Notes under the pieces: generated by a model
The model's database searches: none
Told to the model about the DNA's origin: nothing
What the model saw: the letters and a program-made list of their open reading frames with translations, nothing else
Program-made: the position numbers and the translations under genes
Assembly: GCA_949361645.1 (NCBI GenBank)
Contig: OX442435.1
Span: 5,318,220 to 5,382,219 of the forward strand
DNA from: Spongilla lacustris
Taxonomy: Eukaryota; Porifera; Demospongiae; Spongillida; Spongillidae
Length of the DNA: 64,000 bases
Direction: 5' to 3'
Part shown: positions 37,306 through 50,084 of the stretch, piece after piece
Position numbering within the stretch: position 1 is the stretch's first letter
Layout of the letters: every line of letters starts with the position of its first letter

Positions 37306-39453
37306 CTTTAATAAAAATTTTGAAAATGAATAAAACTAGAATTTTTATGCACAGCCTAAAAGAGCAAATTGAATGCATCAAAAATATGCTTTTGTCACGG
37401 AAAACAGATTACTATTTCAAAAGTTATAACGTTTCAAACATTGCGTTGCGGGAGACTAACAATGTACGCAATGTGAATGGACCGCGATATAAAAAACTGT
37501 GACCGCTTGACTTCTCCATGCAGCTACTGTAAAAGTATTTAAGATAATGATGCCATAATTGCATAAAATACAACATAGGTACTCTTTATAAGGTTCACAG
37601 GGTCAAATACACATTACATCTAGATTTAGGTATCTCATTATATAATCTAGCTGCCAATACGGCAATAGCCCGTATAGCGATATCATAATGTTCTCCCCTA
37701 TTTATTCACATTCATCATTCTGGAATGTGTAATAATTACTTTGAGACTTCCTTGATTGATTTACACATATATGTCCATTGTATAGCACATTTTGACGATC
37801 CACATACCATACGTGTTCAATGTACAGACCATTAATAACTGATCACGCCCATAGCCATTGAAGCATCAGGAGAGAGCTTTATCATCACCTTAGGCTGGCA
37901 TCGGGAGAGTGCAATGCCTACTCTTATTTGCTACAAAGGCTATCAGTTGCAGTATAATGTGGAAATGCTGTTTCTATTATGGACTCTGTGGGCCAGCATG
38001 CATGCAGTGGCAGACTTTTTTCTTTTACTAGTATAGTTACTTATTGTGCATTGTTTACGCTTACCTTTATTATTTTATCATTACAAATAACTCACGCGTT
38101 GGATAAAACGCTTTAATAATATTACATTAATTTATTTTTCATTATGAGATATTAGGAAACTCATTTGATAATTCCACTTCCTTTTCTGCCACGCATTGCA
38201 ACTTCTTTTCTATCTTCCTCCTTGAGCTGTTTTCCTTCTGTAGAATCTTATCTTTAAGTTGCTGATCTTGCAATATAGAAATGTTGTTTACTATGTTTGA
38301 TGCAAAATTTAACCAGGCTATATTTTCTTGCTTGTTCTGAGAGTGTGCACACAACTACTGCATTGTTCCATTAATTTTACATCTTAGTTTCCATCACTTA
38401 ACATTAGATGCTTTTCTATAAAGGTAATCAGCCAGGCATTGTGTTCAGCAAACATACTTGGTGAACAATGGATGGTGATAGATGAGCTAAAGTACCTTCA
38501 AGGTAGCCATGCAACTGTGTCTATAATACACATATTACACCTTTAAGTAGCTAGTGTACTACAACATGATGTATCTTATCTTGTTCTGTTGTAGCATGCA
38601 GAATTTTGTACTGCAAGGTTCAGGGAGAGCAGTAATTTTCAAACCTGCCATTAGCTACTTCAATAACTGGGCATATGCTGGTTATGGGTAGATGTATTTC
38701 TCAATGTTACTGCATAGCTAGGATACACTAACATGAAAATATTGTCTTGAAAAATACGCTGTGTGGGCACCATCATATTTTTATGATTGAGCTGTTTTTA
38801 ATGATATGACGGTCCATGCTGTATAATACTTTCCATAACTAACGCGTGCCTTGATGAATTCGGTGCGTATTAAATAGAACTATCACACAACTCTTTGACA
38901 CATAAACAAAATAGATTGTCTATGCGTTGAAAATACAAAAAATAAGTTTAATTCCCAGTGCTCTAACATAGAAATACCAGGTTAAGCATTATTATGTCAA
39001 GCTCTAAGCAATCCAACAGTAAACACCTGTGCCGATAAATGGACCCTTCAGTGGGCACCATCCAAAGCTCATGAAACTTTATCCTTATATAGGCTAAGAC
39101 CTAATAAGCATGGGAAACGCTTCCTCAAGTGAGTGCTTTAAGAATCTGGGGAATGACTAATCGCGACCGATTACTATGGGAAATCAACGAAGCACACAAA
39201 ATAACGCCGCATGCTGGCTTACATTTAGATATCAATAGTGTATCGGGCAGGTGGGGCAACCCCTTTTGTTCTGTATTCTAGCAATAAAGTCCTAAATACC
39301 TTGCAAACAACTTTACAAAGCGCGCGTCTTCTTAAGCACTCGTAGAGAAATCCTAAATACGGTCACAATTTTCGTCGCCACCAGTTTCCGCCTACGCAAA
39401 CGCAATTTATTAAAGTACCTATCCATATATTTCTTAATTGCCAGACTTGGGTC
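37306..39453. other. no supportable gene
   Basis: A minus-strand frame at 38142-38354 (basic and Glu-rich, KDKILQKENSSRRKIEKKLQ) may be a coiled-coil exon but has no clear splice sites or family. The rest is AT-rich unique sequence. Confidence 0.3.
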
Positions 39454-39907
39454 CAGTGGCGGATACAAGGGGGGGGGGGGGGGGGGGGGTCGGTGGTGTC
39501 CGGACCCCCCCCCCCCTCAGACCCGATGATGAATAAAATTAAGTATCAATACTATTAATGAATGTAATTAACAACATCCCACGTGATATAGCGTATCATC
39601 CAGATGGCAAGCACTCGCCTCATTCGGCAAGTATCTTGAGTTACTTTTCCAAGAAAGCAAAAGGTAATATGTAATGCGCTAAAAGATTCAGGCCTACGCG
39701 TACAGGAATCACGCACCCGCCCGATCGCGTTATCTCGTTATGCCCGGTATTCACCATAAACTACTGTACTTTTAAGTTTATGGGTCTTCTATAGTCCCAC
39801 TGACCAGTTATCACACAGGCCACGTCTTGTATCGAGCCCAAAACGGACAACAACCATTAGTTCAATCAAATGTGAAATGCGGATAAATACGTTCTGTTCC
39901 ATTCCAC

Positions 39908-39941
<34 letters not shown>

Positions 39942-40133
39942 CCATAATTTGCCGCCATTTTTTAGTCTTTCGCCCCAGTTTAAGGCTTGATAGATAGTCT
40001 GTATCGCTAAGAGCGCGACCCCCAAAAGCTTCCGCGCTTCGCGCGGGAGGGGGCACATCCCCCTCCCGCACCCTCCCCCTATTGAATATTCATGTCGGAC
40101 CCCCCCCTTCCAGATTTCCTGTATCCGCCCCTG
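39454..40133. mobile_element. hAT-like transposon with 5-bp target duplication, ~680 bp
   Basis: Left end cagtggcggataca; the reverse complement of the right end is caggggcggatacagg. gggtc occurs immediately outside both ends (39449-39453 and 40134-40138), a perfect 5-bp duplication. The internal block near the right end (40025-40080) is shared with 19630-19692. Contains poly(G) 39471-39489, poly(C) 39506-39515 and poly(C) 39909-39939. No transposase frame. Confidence 0.65.
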
Positions 40134-40138
40134 GGGTC

Positions 40139-41780
40139 GCCGCATTGCAAACACCACCGGTGACAAAGCGCTCTGGCAAAAGTATTCTGTTGCCATTCAG
40201 AGGGGGAATGCTGCATCTATTTTGGGAACGTCGCCGCCAACCCCCTCTCCTATTTACATGCGTATTGTTCCTCCTGCTAAAATATAAAATATTACTATAC
40301 TTACTTAGTTCACATAGCTGACACAGTACCAGTACTGCTATAAATTTGGAAAGAGCCATCACACGTACTTGAGCGCGCGTATCGCCACTCCGGTAGGTAC
40401 TTGGATAAATCACGTAACTACCGTAAAAAATTGTCTCCCAAAAATTGTGCCGTAATTTTTGACTGCCGGAGAGGATTGATTTGTGGCGATCGATTGTTTG
40501 TGCTGGTTTCGAGTTCTGTTGTGCTTGCTATATTCTATAAAGGTAGCCCATGGCTTCTTTTAGCATTAGCTATTCGTTGTATACGGTGAAATGATTCGCA
40601 GTAGTAAGTTGTGGGCGTGTCAAAAAAGGGTATGGTTTGCTGGTTATAGAATTTTGTAGCGCATTGAATGGGTTCCATGGAATACATATGAAGGCATTAA
40701 GGACACCTAGTTGCATTACTCATTTAAGTATGAGGGCAATCAGACGATGCGCAGGGTGTTGTCTCGAAGCCTCCACGAACGGCTTCATATGGTTTAAGGT
40801 ACGCGATTATCGTGAAAGCTAATAGCTTTTATGACAGTGGGACGTCATACTTATTTGCCTTAATGTTACAAAGATATGTTTTTCACTTTTTTTTACGTGG
40901 GTAGAGAGTGTTAAAGAGGTGTTCTATATAAAACGCACCTTATCGTTGCCGTGGGTTCTTTAGTTAGATTATTTTCAGACTCTGCTGCTTATGTAGTAAA
41001 AGCGCCTTGCATATCTCGAGATTCTGATTTAGCGCAGTGCACTTATCAATCAAACCAATTTAATCAAAATTTGTCATAGCAACATGCAATGTGAGCTTAT
41101 TATTCGTTTTTTAATACTATATGTTTATGAAATTCTATATTTTTATTCAACACTTCTGTGTGTACTTGCATGGATAATGAAGACTGTTGCTGATGATTTG
41201 AAAAGAATTTTTTTTTACCATTTTAATAATTACATTTAATGAACGTAACTAACTGTAAGCACCCATGATACAAAAGGGGCTTGGTGTTTTTACATCCACA
41301 CTAACATAGCATCCCAACGTTTTGAAAATACAAGAAGTATCATATAATTATTGAGCACTCTGCTGGAAGCAGTCTCAGCACTACACCTGATGTGTTGCGG
41401 TGGGCAATATGTCATAATGTCAAAATTTTACAAGGTGTTGGGCTGAAGTACAGGTGTTTCTCAATGAGCAGTTTATAGTGTCTGTTGACACAGCTGAAAA
41501 TGTAGCTGTTCCTCTACCAGTTTTGAATACAGAGCTGGATAAATGTAATGTGCAATCCACCTTATGTTAAGAACTGATTAAACTTAAAATTAAATTAAGA
41601 AATTCATAAGTGGCACATACCAGCAGTTTATTGTAAACATAAAAAGTTGCTGTCTGTACACAAGGGATGTAAGATAACAGAGGAGATTTGCAAAACAAAA
41701 TCACTGATTTGGTTCAAAACATAGAATTACATGTAAGTAATGAAGAATTGCTACATTGATTATCAGGCTCAAATATCATC
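40139..41780. other. no supportable gene
   Basis: Small frames at 40401-40589 and 40637-40822 lack family or splice support. Confidence 0.3.
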
Positions 41781-42163
41781 ATGACCAGAAATGATAGCAA
41801 GAAATATAGCACTGCTTGCTGCAAGGCTATTTACTATTGCCTCCAATATGGAGCACCCATAACACATGTGTGTAATGTGATTAGTGCAATACTTTTTGAA
41901 TTGGTGGGTACAACTATTGATAGTCTTCCTCATAGTAGTACAGTATATCAATGTGTAAATTAGGGATCATCAGTGATATTCAGGTAAGTGAAGTAATGTA
42001 TGCAAATAAAAATCTCACTCTTTCATGGGACTCAACAACAGTTGATGCATGGGACATCAATGACCTCCATATCAGTGTGCACACTGTGCCAGTAACTTCG
42101 TATGTACTGCAATTAGGTGCTATAGCCTCTGGTCAAACAGAAGACTATGTTTCACATCAGTGA
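41781..42163 (+). pseudogene. decayed coding fragment, probably transposon-derived
   Basis: Two adjacent frames read as one degraded protein: GAPITHVCNVISAILFELVG + LPHSSTVYQCVN, then GIISDIQVSEVMYANKNLTL + SWDSTTVDAWDINDLHISVH. The pattern (V-G-T-x-I-D-S-L-P-S-x-S-T-V then N-L-T-L-x-x-D-x-T-T) recalls a domain I have seen in repetitive animal proteins, but I cannot name the family. One frameshift at about 41960. Confidence 0.4.
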
Positions 42164-43255
42164 TATAGCTTGACTCAAATGATTTCTGTATTCAGTTGCA
42201 GAATTCATTTTTATATGTAAGGTCAACAATACTTAACCATTTCAAAAATACCTTAACCGACAGAGTTGCTGAGCAAAAACAAAATATTCTGCATCATAGA
42301 CACATTATTTCAGTGAAAAGTACTGGTAAAGTTCCCAAAGCCACCAACTGTTACTGGACACAGGAAGACATCGAGGAAGAAGGGGAAGATGAAAAAATAT
42401 GCATATTACAGCTGTATTACTGGAAATATTATTTTTGTTGATTTTCCTGACATGTGAAATGCCTTTTTCATTGAATGGTAAAATTTTGTTTCCGAGAACA
42501 TGATATATATATACATTTGGCTATATGTTTCTATATCGCTACCATGAGCAGCCTGCATATTTGGCATGATTTTATGCATAATATCGGCTGTAGTACCTTC
42601 TAAAACGGATTTTTATATGCAGGTATGTGTGGCAGTTACTTCTTATATATTTGGCTGCAGTAGCATATTTGGTAAGATCAATGTAGCGAATATAAGTTAA
42701 ACCGGCACAGTTTTTTTTTGCGCGGTCATTCAATTCCATACATTCAAACACAGCAATTCAGGCGTCCGCTCGCGGGTCATTGCAAATATCGGATTCAGTC
42801 ACGCATCCGTGTAGATAACGAAACGTGCATACACGATCACCGGAAGGATGAATTTTTTGAAACAGCACCGTCCGAAGTGTACGGGAATTTCATTAACCGA
42901 TACCCATTACCCGGGCTGATCTAAATATTCGTGCCAGGCCGTAGAATATTTTCGTAAGAGATACGAACTTGAGATGTTAACAAAGCAGAAGCTGTAGTGG
43001 CAAGTTTCTTTCTACCATTAGTACAGTATCTTCTACGTATTATAAGACCTGTGCTTTGTTGCAATCCCTATTTTGTATAGAAATTCATCGGCTCCGATGC
43101 AAAGAGAGGAATTTCGTATTTTCAGTCCTAATTCAAATATGTATTATCTCTGTTCAAAGTAAGAGTTCTTTTCTTATGTATATTTTTAAAAATGTTCATG
43201 TGTTACGCTAGAGCTAGAAATATGATAAACAGCAGCTGACCAAGGCAAAGTTCGG
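42164..43255. other. no supportable gene
   Basis: Frames at 42196-42441 and 42718-42924 are unrecognised. 42490-42680 repeats atatttggc motifs loosely. Confidence 0.3.
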
Positions 43256-45008
43256 AGTGAGTTCTAATTATTGCACGCGCATACTATATTCTGTTTGAAT
43301 ACGCCTTTATCTATAGGAGCAGCTTCTTTTTGACCCATTCACGTATTTTCTAGGCCACTAATGAAGCTTTACTGCATTACAAGGTATGTTTTAACTTTGC
43401 TCACACAAGCTTCATATATATATATATATCCCATACACCTACAATTACTTTTGGTGGAGGGGTGGACTGTTTCATGCGTTTAGCTTATGTAATGCATGAT
43501 GAAGCTTTTTTGAATATAGTTTGTGTTGTTTGCTAGGTGAATCTAGATGACATCATGTTGAGAGTTGTTGACAGTTGTATGGTGGGAGTGGTACTGTGGT
43601 GATGTGATGAAAAGTGGAGGTACTGGGGTGATGGTGGGTGGGGAGAGGGTGAAATAGTGATGTAGAACACAGCTGTGGTTGGGTGATGGAGGGGTATAGT
43701 GGTGATGGAGGTATCATAGTGGGTGGAGGTTACAGTGATGATGGTAGGTGAGGGTACAGTTGTGGAGAGATGATGGTGAAATGGGAGGGTACAGTGGTGG
43801 TGTAGGAACAGATGGTGATTTGCTAGATGTATAGAGTAAAAAGATTTTATGTACAGACTAAGTGGTGGGAGATTGTAGGTGGTATGTATAGGCTTTGGGA
43901 AATTTATTTTACATGGTGTGTGGACTTTAGAATATTATGTGTGCCTGTGTGATAGTGCTTATGGGGTGATGAGTGCCTCTGATATGTGTGTGATACATGT
44001 ATAGACATAGAGTACATGTATGTGTAGGCTGAGGGGCTCAACCCCCCTCCATCCGCATACTTAATTTCATTGACCCATTCCTATGCTCCGTAACTCTGTA
44101 GTAGTGTAACAAGGGTACTTCCCCATATTAGAATGTTTGGCCAAACACGAGGGGCCTTCCTTCCACCTGCCTCACCCCCTTTAGTTCTAATTATTGCACG
44201 TATACTCTATATTCTGTTTGAATACGCCTTTATCTGTAGGGGCAGCTTATTTTGACGCATTCACGTATTTTCTAGGCCACTAATGAAGCTTTACTGCATT
44301 TCAAATTATGTTTTAACTTTGCTCACACAAGCGTCATATACATGTATATCCCTACACACCTACAATTACATTTGGTGGAGGGGTGGACTGTTTCATGTGT
44401 TTAGCGTATGTAATGGGTGATGCAGCTTGTTTTAGTATAGTTTGCGTTGTGTGCTAGGTGATTTTGAGAGTTGTTGACAGTTGGATGCTCGGGGGATGGA
44501 GGGGTACTGTGGTGATGTGATGAAAAACGGAGGTACTGGGGTGATGGTGGGTGGGGAAAAGATGTAGAACACAGTGGTGATTGGGTACATGGTGATGGAG
44601 GTTTAGTGGTGGGTGGGTTGTTGTGATGGAGGGTGGGGGAGGGATGATGGTGAAAGAGGAAGTGTACAGTGGTGATGTAGGAACATGATGGAGATGTATG
44701 GGATGTGTGGGGTAATAAGAATGTATGTAGACTAAGTGGTAGGTGGTATTTATTGACGTTGGGATGTGTGGACTTTAATGTTTATTTGTGTGCCTGTGTG
44801 ATATGTGCTTGTTGGGTGATGAGTGCCTCTATATGTGATATGCGCCTCTGTGTGATACATAGTAGAATGTGTGTGGGCTGAGCTCAATCCCCTCCCTCCC
44901 CCGCGTACTTATAAAAAATGTAACTGACCCATCCCTACACTCCAGTGCATGTAACACTGCAGTAGTGTAACGAGGGGCCTTCCTTCCGCACGCCTCACCC
45001 CCTTTAGT
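43256..45008. repeat. direct tandem duplication, ~0.9 kb units
   Basis: Unit 1 begins ttctaattattgcacgcgca (about 43263) and unit 2 ttctaattattgcacgtata (44186). The shared order includes gtttgaatacgcctttatct, ttctaggccactaatgaagc and ggaggggtggactgtttcat, then a GGT/GAT-rich tail. Unit 1 ends, like unit 2, with gcctcacccccttta. No coding frame. The GAT/GTG-rich half looks like an older simple repeat. Confidence 0.85.
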
Positions 45009-45065
45009 CGTACTTATTCAAGGGTTTACTACAGCACGCACACACACACACACCAAGCTACATTA

Positions 45066-45930
45066 TGCCTACCCTATTCCTACTACTACCCTACTCCTCC
45101 CCTTACCTACTACCCCTACTCCTCCCCTTACCTACTACCCCTACTCCTCCCCTTACCTACTACCCCTACTCCTCCCCTTACCTACTACCCCTACTCCTCC
45201 CCTTACCTACTACCCCTACTCCTCCCCTTACCTACTACCCCTACTCCTCCCCTTACCTACTACCCCTACTCCTCCCCTTACCTACTACCCCTACTCCTCC
45301 CCTTACCTACCACTACCCTACTCCTCCTCTTACCTACCACTACCCCTACTCCTCCACTCCCCTTACCTACCATTACCCCTACTCCTCCTCTTACCTACCA
45401 CTACCCCTACTCCTCCCCTTACCTACCACTACCCCTACTCCTCCCCTTACCTACTCCTCCCCTTACCTACCACTACCCCTACTCCTCCCCTTACCTACCA
45501 CTACCCCTACTCCTCCCCTTACCTACCACTACCCCTACTCCTCCCCTTACCTACCACTACCCCTACTCCTCCCATTACCCCTACTCCTCCCCTTACCTAC
45601 CACTACCCCTACTCCTCCCCTTACCTACCACTACCCCTACTCCTCCCACTACCCCTACTCCTCCCCTTACCTACCACTACCCCTACTCCTCCCCTTACCT
45701 ACCACTACCCCTACTCCTCCCCTTACCTACCACTACCCCTACTCCTCCCATTACCCCTACTCCTCCCCTTACCTACCACTACCCCTACTCCTCCCCTTAC
45801 CTACCACTACCCCTACTCCTCCCCTTACCTACCACTACCCCTACTCCTCCCACTACCCCTACTCCTCCCCTTACCTACCACTACCCCTACTCCTCCCTAT
45901 ACCTACCATTACCCCTACTCCATTACTATG
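45066..45930. repeat. 25-28 bp pyrimidine-rich minisatellite
   Basis: Units of cccctactcctccccttacc + tacta or taccacta, about 30 copies. The 306-residue plus-strand frame (SPYLLPLLLP...) is a product of this array, not a gene. Confidence 0.95.
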
Positions 45931-46375
45931 GTGCTTGTGGCTTCGTGTAATGTGCACTTATTGTATCATGTATTCATATGTGTGATGTGTGCTTGTGTAT
46001 GTGATTTTGTGAACATTACTAGAAGTTCTTTGGTCATCCGTCACGACAGGTTGGAGCTGAACATGTCTACAGGGATGAAGTATCACACAAACTAAAACTG
46101 ATTTGAATATTTTCTGCATTCTTGTAAAGGTGCTTTTAAAATGAATCAATTTCAAGGCTTATACAATGTTTTATTGCACACATGTGTACTGGGCTATTGA
46201 CATGCATGGCACCAACAACATGCTGTACATTAAGCCAGCCAGGGTGTATGAAGAACGCTGTTAGCTTGCCTATGTTGGGACAAGGCCCATTTTCAGGTAG
46301 GTATTTGTTGTGATCCTCTTGGAGAGAGGTATCCACAGATTGAAAGCAGAAACTGACTTACACATCTACATGTAC

Positions 46376-46409
<34 letters not shown>

Positions 46410-46775
46410 ATCATATTCATGCTTTAAGGTCAGCCCTTACAATGCAAGCAGCTGCTATCCTATGTCCAGACATGTCAACAAGCCATAAATGGAAGATATC
46501 TGGTTTATATAAGCACATTCATCAGAAATGGTTCCTATTCTGATCTGGAATGAGACTTTAAAACTCAAAACCTTTTACATCTTTCTGACAAAATGGACGC
46601 TCGGACAGTAAAACGCACAGAAGCTAATGCATATTGTCCTACCACTTTTATACAATAAGCAAAAAAAATATGTGTGCCCCACCCCCACCACCTTTCCGCC
46701 CCTCCATCCTTATACCTAGCTGACCAAGCTCAATTTTATGGATGTGTGTATACACACTACTAGTACTGCTATTGG
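45931..46775. other. no supportable gene; short (AC)n
   Basis: A (CA)n tract of about 30 bases at 46377-46406. No convincing coding content. Confidence 0.4.
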
Positions 46776-46912
46776 TCAGAACAGTGATCTCTCATCTGGC
46801 ATCACAGCTTGCCACTCTTACATGCAGACCCTATTTGGCTGTACTTGCAGACATCTATGGCAGGCTCAACCTCCATCTAGTGAGGGCCAATGCCACAGCC
46901 ATTCTCTATTTT
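46776..46912 (+). pseudogene. RT retroelement tail fragment
   Basis: Encodes LASQLATL and ADIYGRLNLHLVRANATAIL, matching the 29290-29565 tail. Truncated on both sides. Confidence 0.55.
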
Positions 46913-47004
46913 GATTTAACTATAGGCTACATGTGTATGTTTAAGATTGTACCCATATCATGTGTACATTAAGTATTGTATTATGCATTCAAATAATATT
47001 AATA

Positions 47005-47123
47005 ACAGCTCCAACAGGGCTAAGGCTGTGGTCCTAGCTGAGCTATATGGCAGGCTGAACCTCTGCTCAGTTAGAGCCAACGTGGTAGCCATCCTCTCCA
47101 GATGCTTTGTACCAGACCAGTAG
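47005..47123 (+). pseudogene. RT retroelement tail fragment
   Basis: Encodes SNRAKAVVLAELYGRLNL, then CSVRANVVAILSRCF and a natural stop. It lies about 90 bases after the previous fragment and repeats its 3' end, so it is a separate insertion or a tandem tail. Confidence 0.55.
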
Positions 47124-48536
47124 TAATAATAAGTAGTAATAATAGGGTGTATTTATGTATTGTGAATATCTATTAATGAAAAACACAACAATAATACAAC
47201 TGATGCTTGATGCATTGCACATTTAATACATTTAACTCGTATCAGTTAAACTTTTTTATGTTTGCAAATGGATTTGTAAACTAATATGAATGCATGTGAG
47301 AAATAATGTAAGGAATGCTTTGACATTGTAGAGGATTGTACCTTGTGATGTTGCAATGGAACGGATCCATACAACATATACAATATCTATCCTATATTAT
47401 ATGTACAATTTTTAATATCTATCCTATATCCTGGACACACCAGCAAATTAAAACTGAAATCAGTCATACATTACTTATAGAAGTAAAAAAAAACTGTTTT
47501 AAAATAGTAACTGATCCTATGAAATAATAATTTTTTAAATACAGTTACAGTAGGTATATATCGTCAGTATATAACTCATACACATGCAGGGGTTCTCTAT
47601 TATATAAAAGTACATAAATGCATATGCTAACGATACCTAATTAATAATGCGTTACAGTAAATGACTACTTAGCAACCTACATCATGCTCTTTGAATAAAT
47701 GATGTGATTATAATTTAATGTTCAATTGCATAGTAGTTTTACAGAGGATTTTAAAACCCTTTATGGAATCAAAACTTGATTTGACGCGTTCTGTACATGT
47801 GCTGCTAAGAATCAGTAGTAATAATAGGGTGTATTTATCAATTGGAACACATCCATATACATACATGTACATGTGTATGTGTGTAAATGCAAATGTAAGG
47901 ATGCAGTATCGGGCATTGTAACAAATGAAACAACTGTAAGATATATACATAAATATTTCCCGGAGTCACTTTCTCTTGCATTGCACTAAATATGCAATCG
48001 ATTAATAATATACAATGGTGGGCGTGGCACAATAACAAATTTAGAGAGTGGATATCCATGAATATGATCATGATATGATGATCATGCATATGTTGCACAA
48101 CGGCCATGGGCATGGCGTTGCATTGTTTGGACGAGAGATCATGATCAATATATGCAATACGGTTATCACGCCTTTTACGGGTGAAGGGAGGGTGTGAAGC
48201 AATGCATGCTACCTTTTCGACGTCGTGTGACCTTTCCAGTTACAGTGTGACCGCTAATACAATTGATTGGTTTATAGTTGTTACATGTACGCATACTGTA
48301 TGTACATGTACAGAGCTAGCTGAAAGTTAATTGAATTATGTATTAAACTATCCAATGACCAATTCACGTGACTGAGATATTTGGCGGTTCCGGCGTAAAG
48401 GAAAGGGGGTGGTAATATGCATGGCGCATTTGAGCCGGCAGGAATTCAGCGACGTATAGAACATCTTCAATTTTCAGAATCTGTTGACCACAGCTGAACA
48501 TTATACATGTATTATAGCTTCGTGACTACTATAGTG
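47124..48536. other. no supportable gene
   Basis: AT-rich. agtagtaataatagggtgtatttat occurs at about 47130 and about 47812, following the retroelement tail; this suggests a second copy of the element's 3' untranslated end. Confidence 0.4.
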
Positions 48537-49076
48537 ATGCCAGGTGAGTTACACCTTTAGCTACACTCGTTATGCCTTAATGGATTGAATTGATCGAAGG
48601 CTTTATTTTTTTGCAGGGAAAGTCGTTCTTCGATGCTTATTCTGGCGGGGTTTTAAAATTGGTTACTGGAGGTAGTACTACGCTACATCACAAGGTAAAC
48701 CCTGGTAACGATGTCCAGTAGGTTCCTGGGAGTTTACTTTTTCGCTGGTTCGACGTAACGTCGGGAACAGTATTAATGGATTCCTGGTGCGTGGCTGAAC
48801 AAGAGCGCTAAAAGTAAGAGTGCATCGCTATAGTTGTTATTTATACTTTCCCTTCGTCTCAACACAGATCGTGGCATGTATTGCTTCTTTGCCTCCTGTC
48901 TTGTGTGCAGTTCAGAACGAAAGTAGCACAAGGTAAACCCTACCAGTTATGCATTTGCTATGAGGATTCACAGTGAGGTACCAAAGAAAGGTAAGTGATA
49001 CAATTAGATTTAATAGTGTGATATTCATTTTTATTATTCTTAGATGGAGATTACCCCTGCGTGTACTGTCCGAGAG
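48537..49076 (+). other. series of closely spaced splice-like micro-exons
   Basis: ATGCCAG|gtgagtt (48537), tgtgcag|TTCAGAACG...ACAAG|gtaaac (about 48908-48931), AAAGAAAG|gtaagtg (about 48990) and ttcttag|ATGGAG...GAGAG|gtaagtt (49044-49076) give several strong donors within 540 bases on the plus strand. No frame joins them convincingly and no family is recognised. Possibly the 5' end of a gene, with the body to the right not identified. Confidence 0.25.
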
Positions 49077-49254
49077 GTAAGTTCATCTGGCAAAATTGTT
49101 GCCCAATTCATGCTTTCTTTTTTATATACAGATCTGTCCCAGTTCTCAATCAACTTTGTGCTTATGTTATTTTGTACTGTGTGAAGCTAATTATATATTT
49201 TTAATAACCTGCAACATATTTCAGTACAAGGAATTAATTGACATAACACGTAAA

Positions 49255-49656
49255 TTAACCACGCGTATCTTCCAATTGCCAATTGCAATACGTCATACAA
49301 TAATTCTTACGTACAAGTACGCGGTCCTCGTACGGTGTTTGTCCGGTTTCGTTCAAAATTGCACGTACGCGTGCGATAATTAATCCGAACTCATCCGTGC
49401 GCGTACAAATTAGCTTCCGGGACCGTGAAATCATTCGTATGAAATCGGTCCACTCGCGGTTTCGGATGCAAATGGCTCGCGTAACTCGGAAGCATGCTCT
49501 TCCGGTTGATATTACGTTCTCTCTCGGGCCCGCAATCAATGCCCTGAATTGCTGTGAAAAGTACCGCTTTATGCTGCCGTATTGACCGAATGAAAAAAGA
49601 TGATATGATAAGTAATATACCGTTGGAATGCACATTTTTACTCGTTTTAGAACCAT
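49255..49656 (-). other. CpG-rich 133-codon open frame, unrecognised
   Basis: This interval is unusually rich in CG dinucleotides (tacgcg, gtacgt, ctcgcg) compared with its surroundings. On the minus strand it carries a 133-codon open frame (MVLKRVKMCIPTVYYLSYHL...) that is basic and Arg-rich. No domain recognised; no clear splice sites. Could be a recently inserted element or a short single-exon gene. Confidence 0.2.
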
Positions 49657-50053
49657 GCGAATTGTTGCAAAAATATCAATTTGAAAAATATATCCAAGTA
49701 CCTAACTCCGGGGCAACACACACACAAACAGCTAATAGGGTGTGGTGTGCCCACACATGACGTCACTGCACTTCAGTGCAGCACGCCACACCGGGTGCAT
49801 GCGCGCGAAGCGCGCAGTATGGCGGCGAAGGCGCCTCGTCCGTGAAGCGGACTCGGAACGAGGCTGTTCAATTTTTTTGGGTGCTCGTTTTTTTTTCATT
49901 GAAGAGTGTCTGGACAGCACCGCGGGTGCAATTTCTTGCAGCCCTAAACCCTAAGGCCCTAATCTTACTTCCTGACTACGCTTCCAGCTTCCTTAACATA
50001 GGGTTTAATACACAAACATCTGCGCAAGCACAATTCATTGCAATTACCGTAAG

Positions 50054-50084
<31 letters not shown>

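Noticed and set aside
45065..45985. 306-codon Pro/Leu-rich open frame
   Set aside because: It is entirely a 25-28 bp pyrimidine minisatellite; the peptide reflects the repeat and there is no start context, splice site or family.
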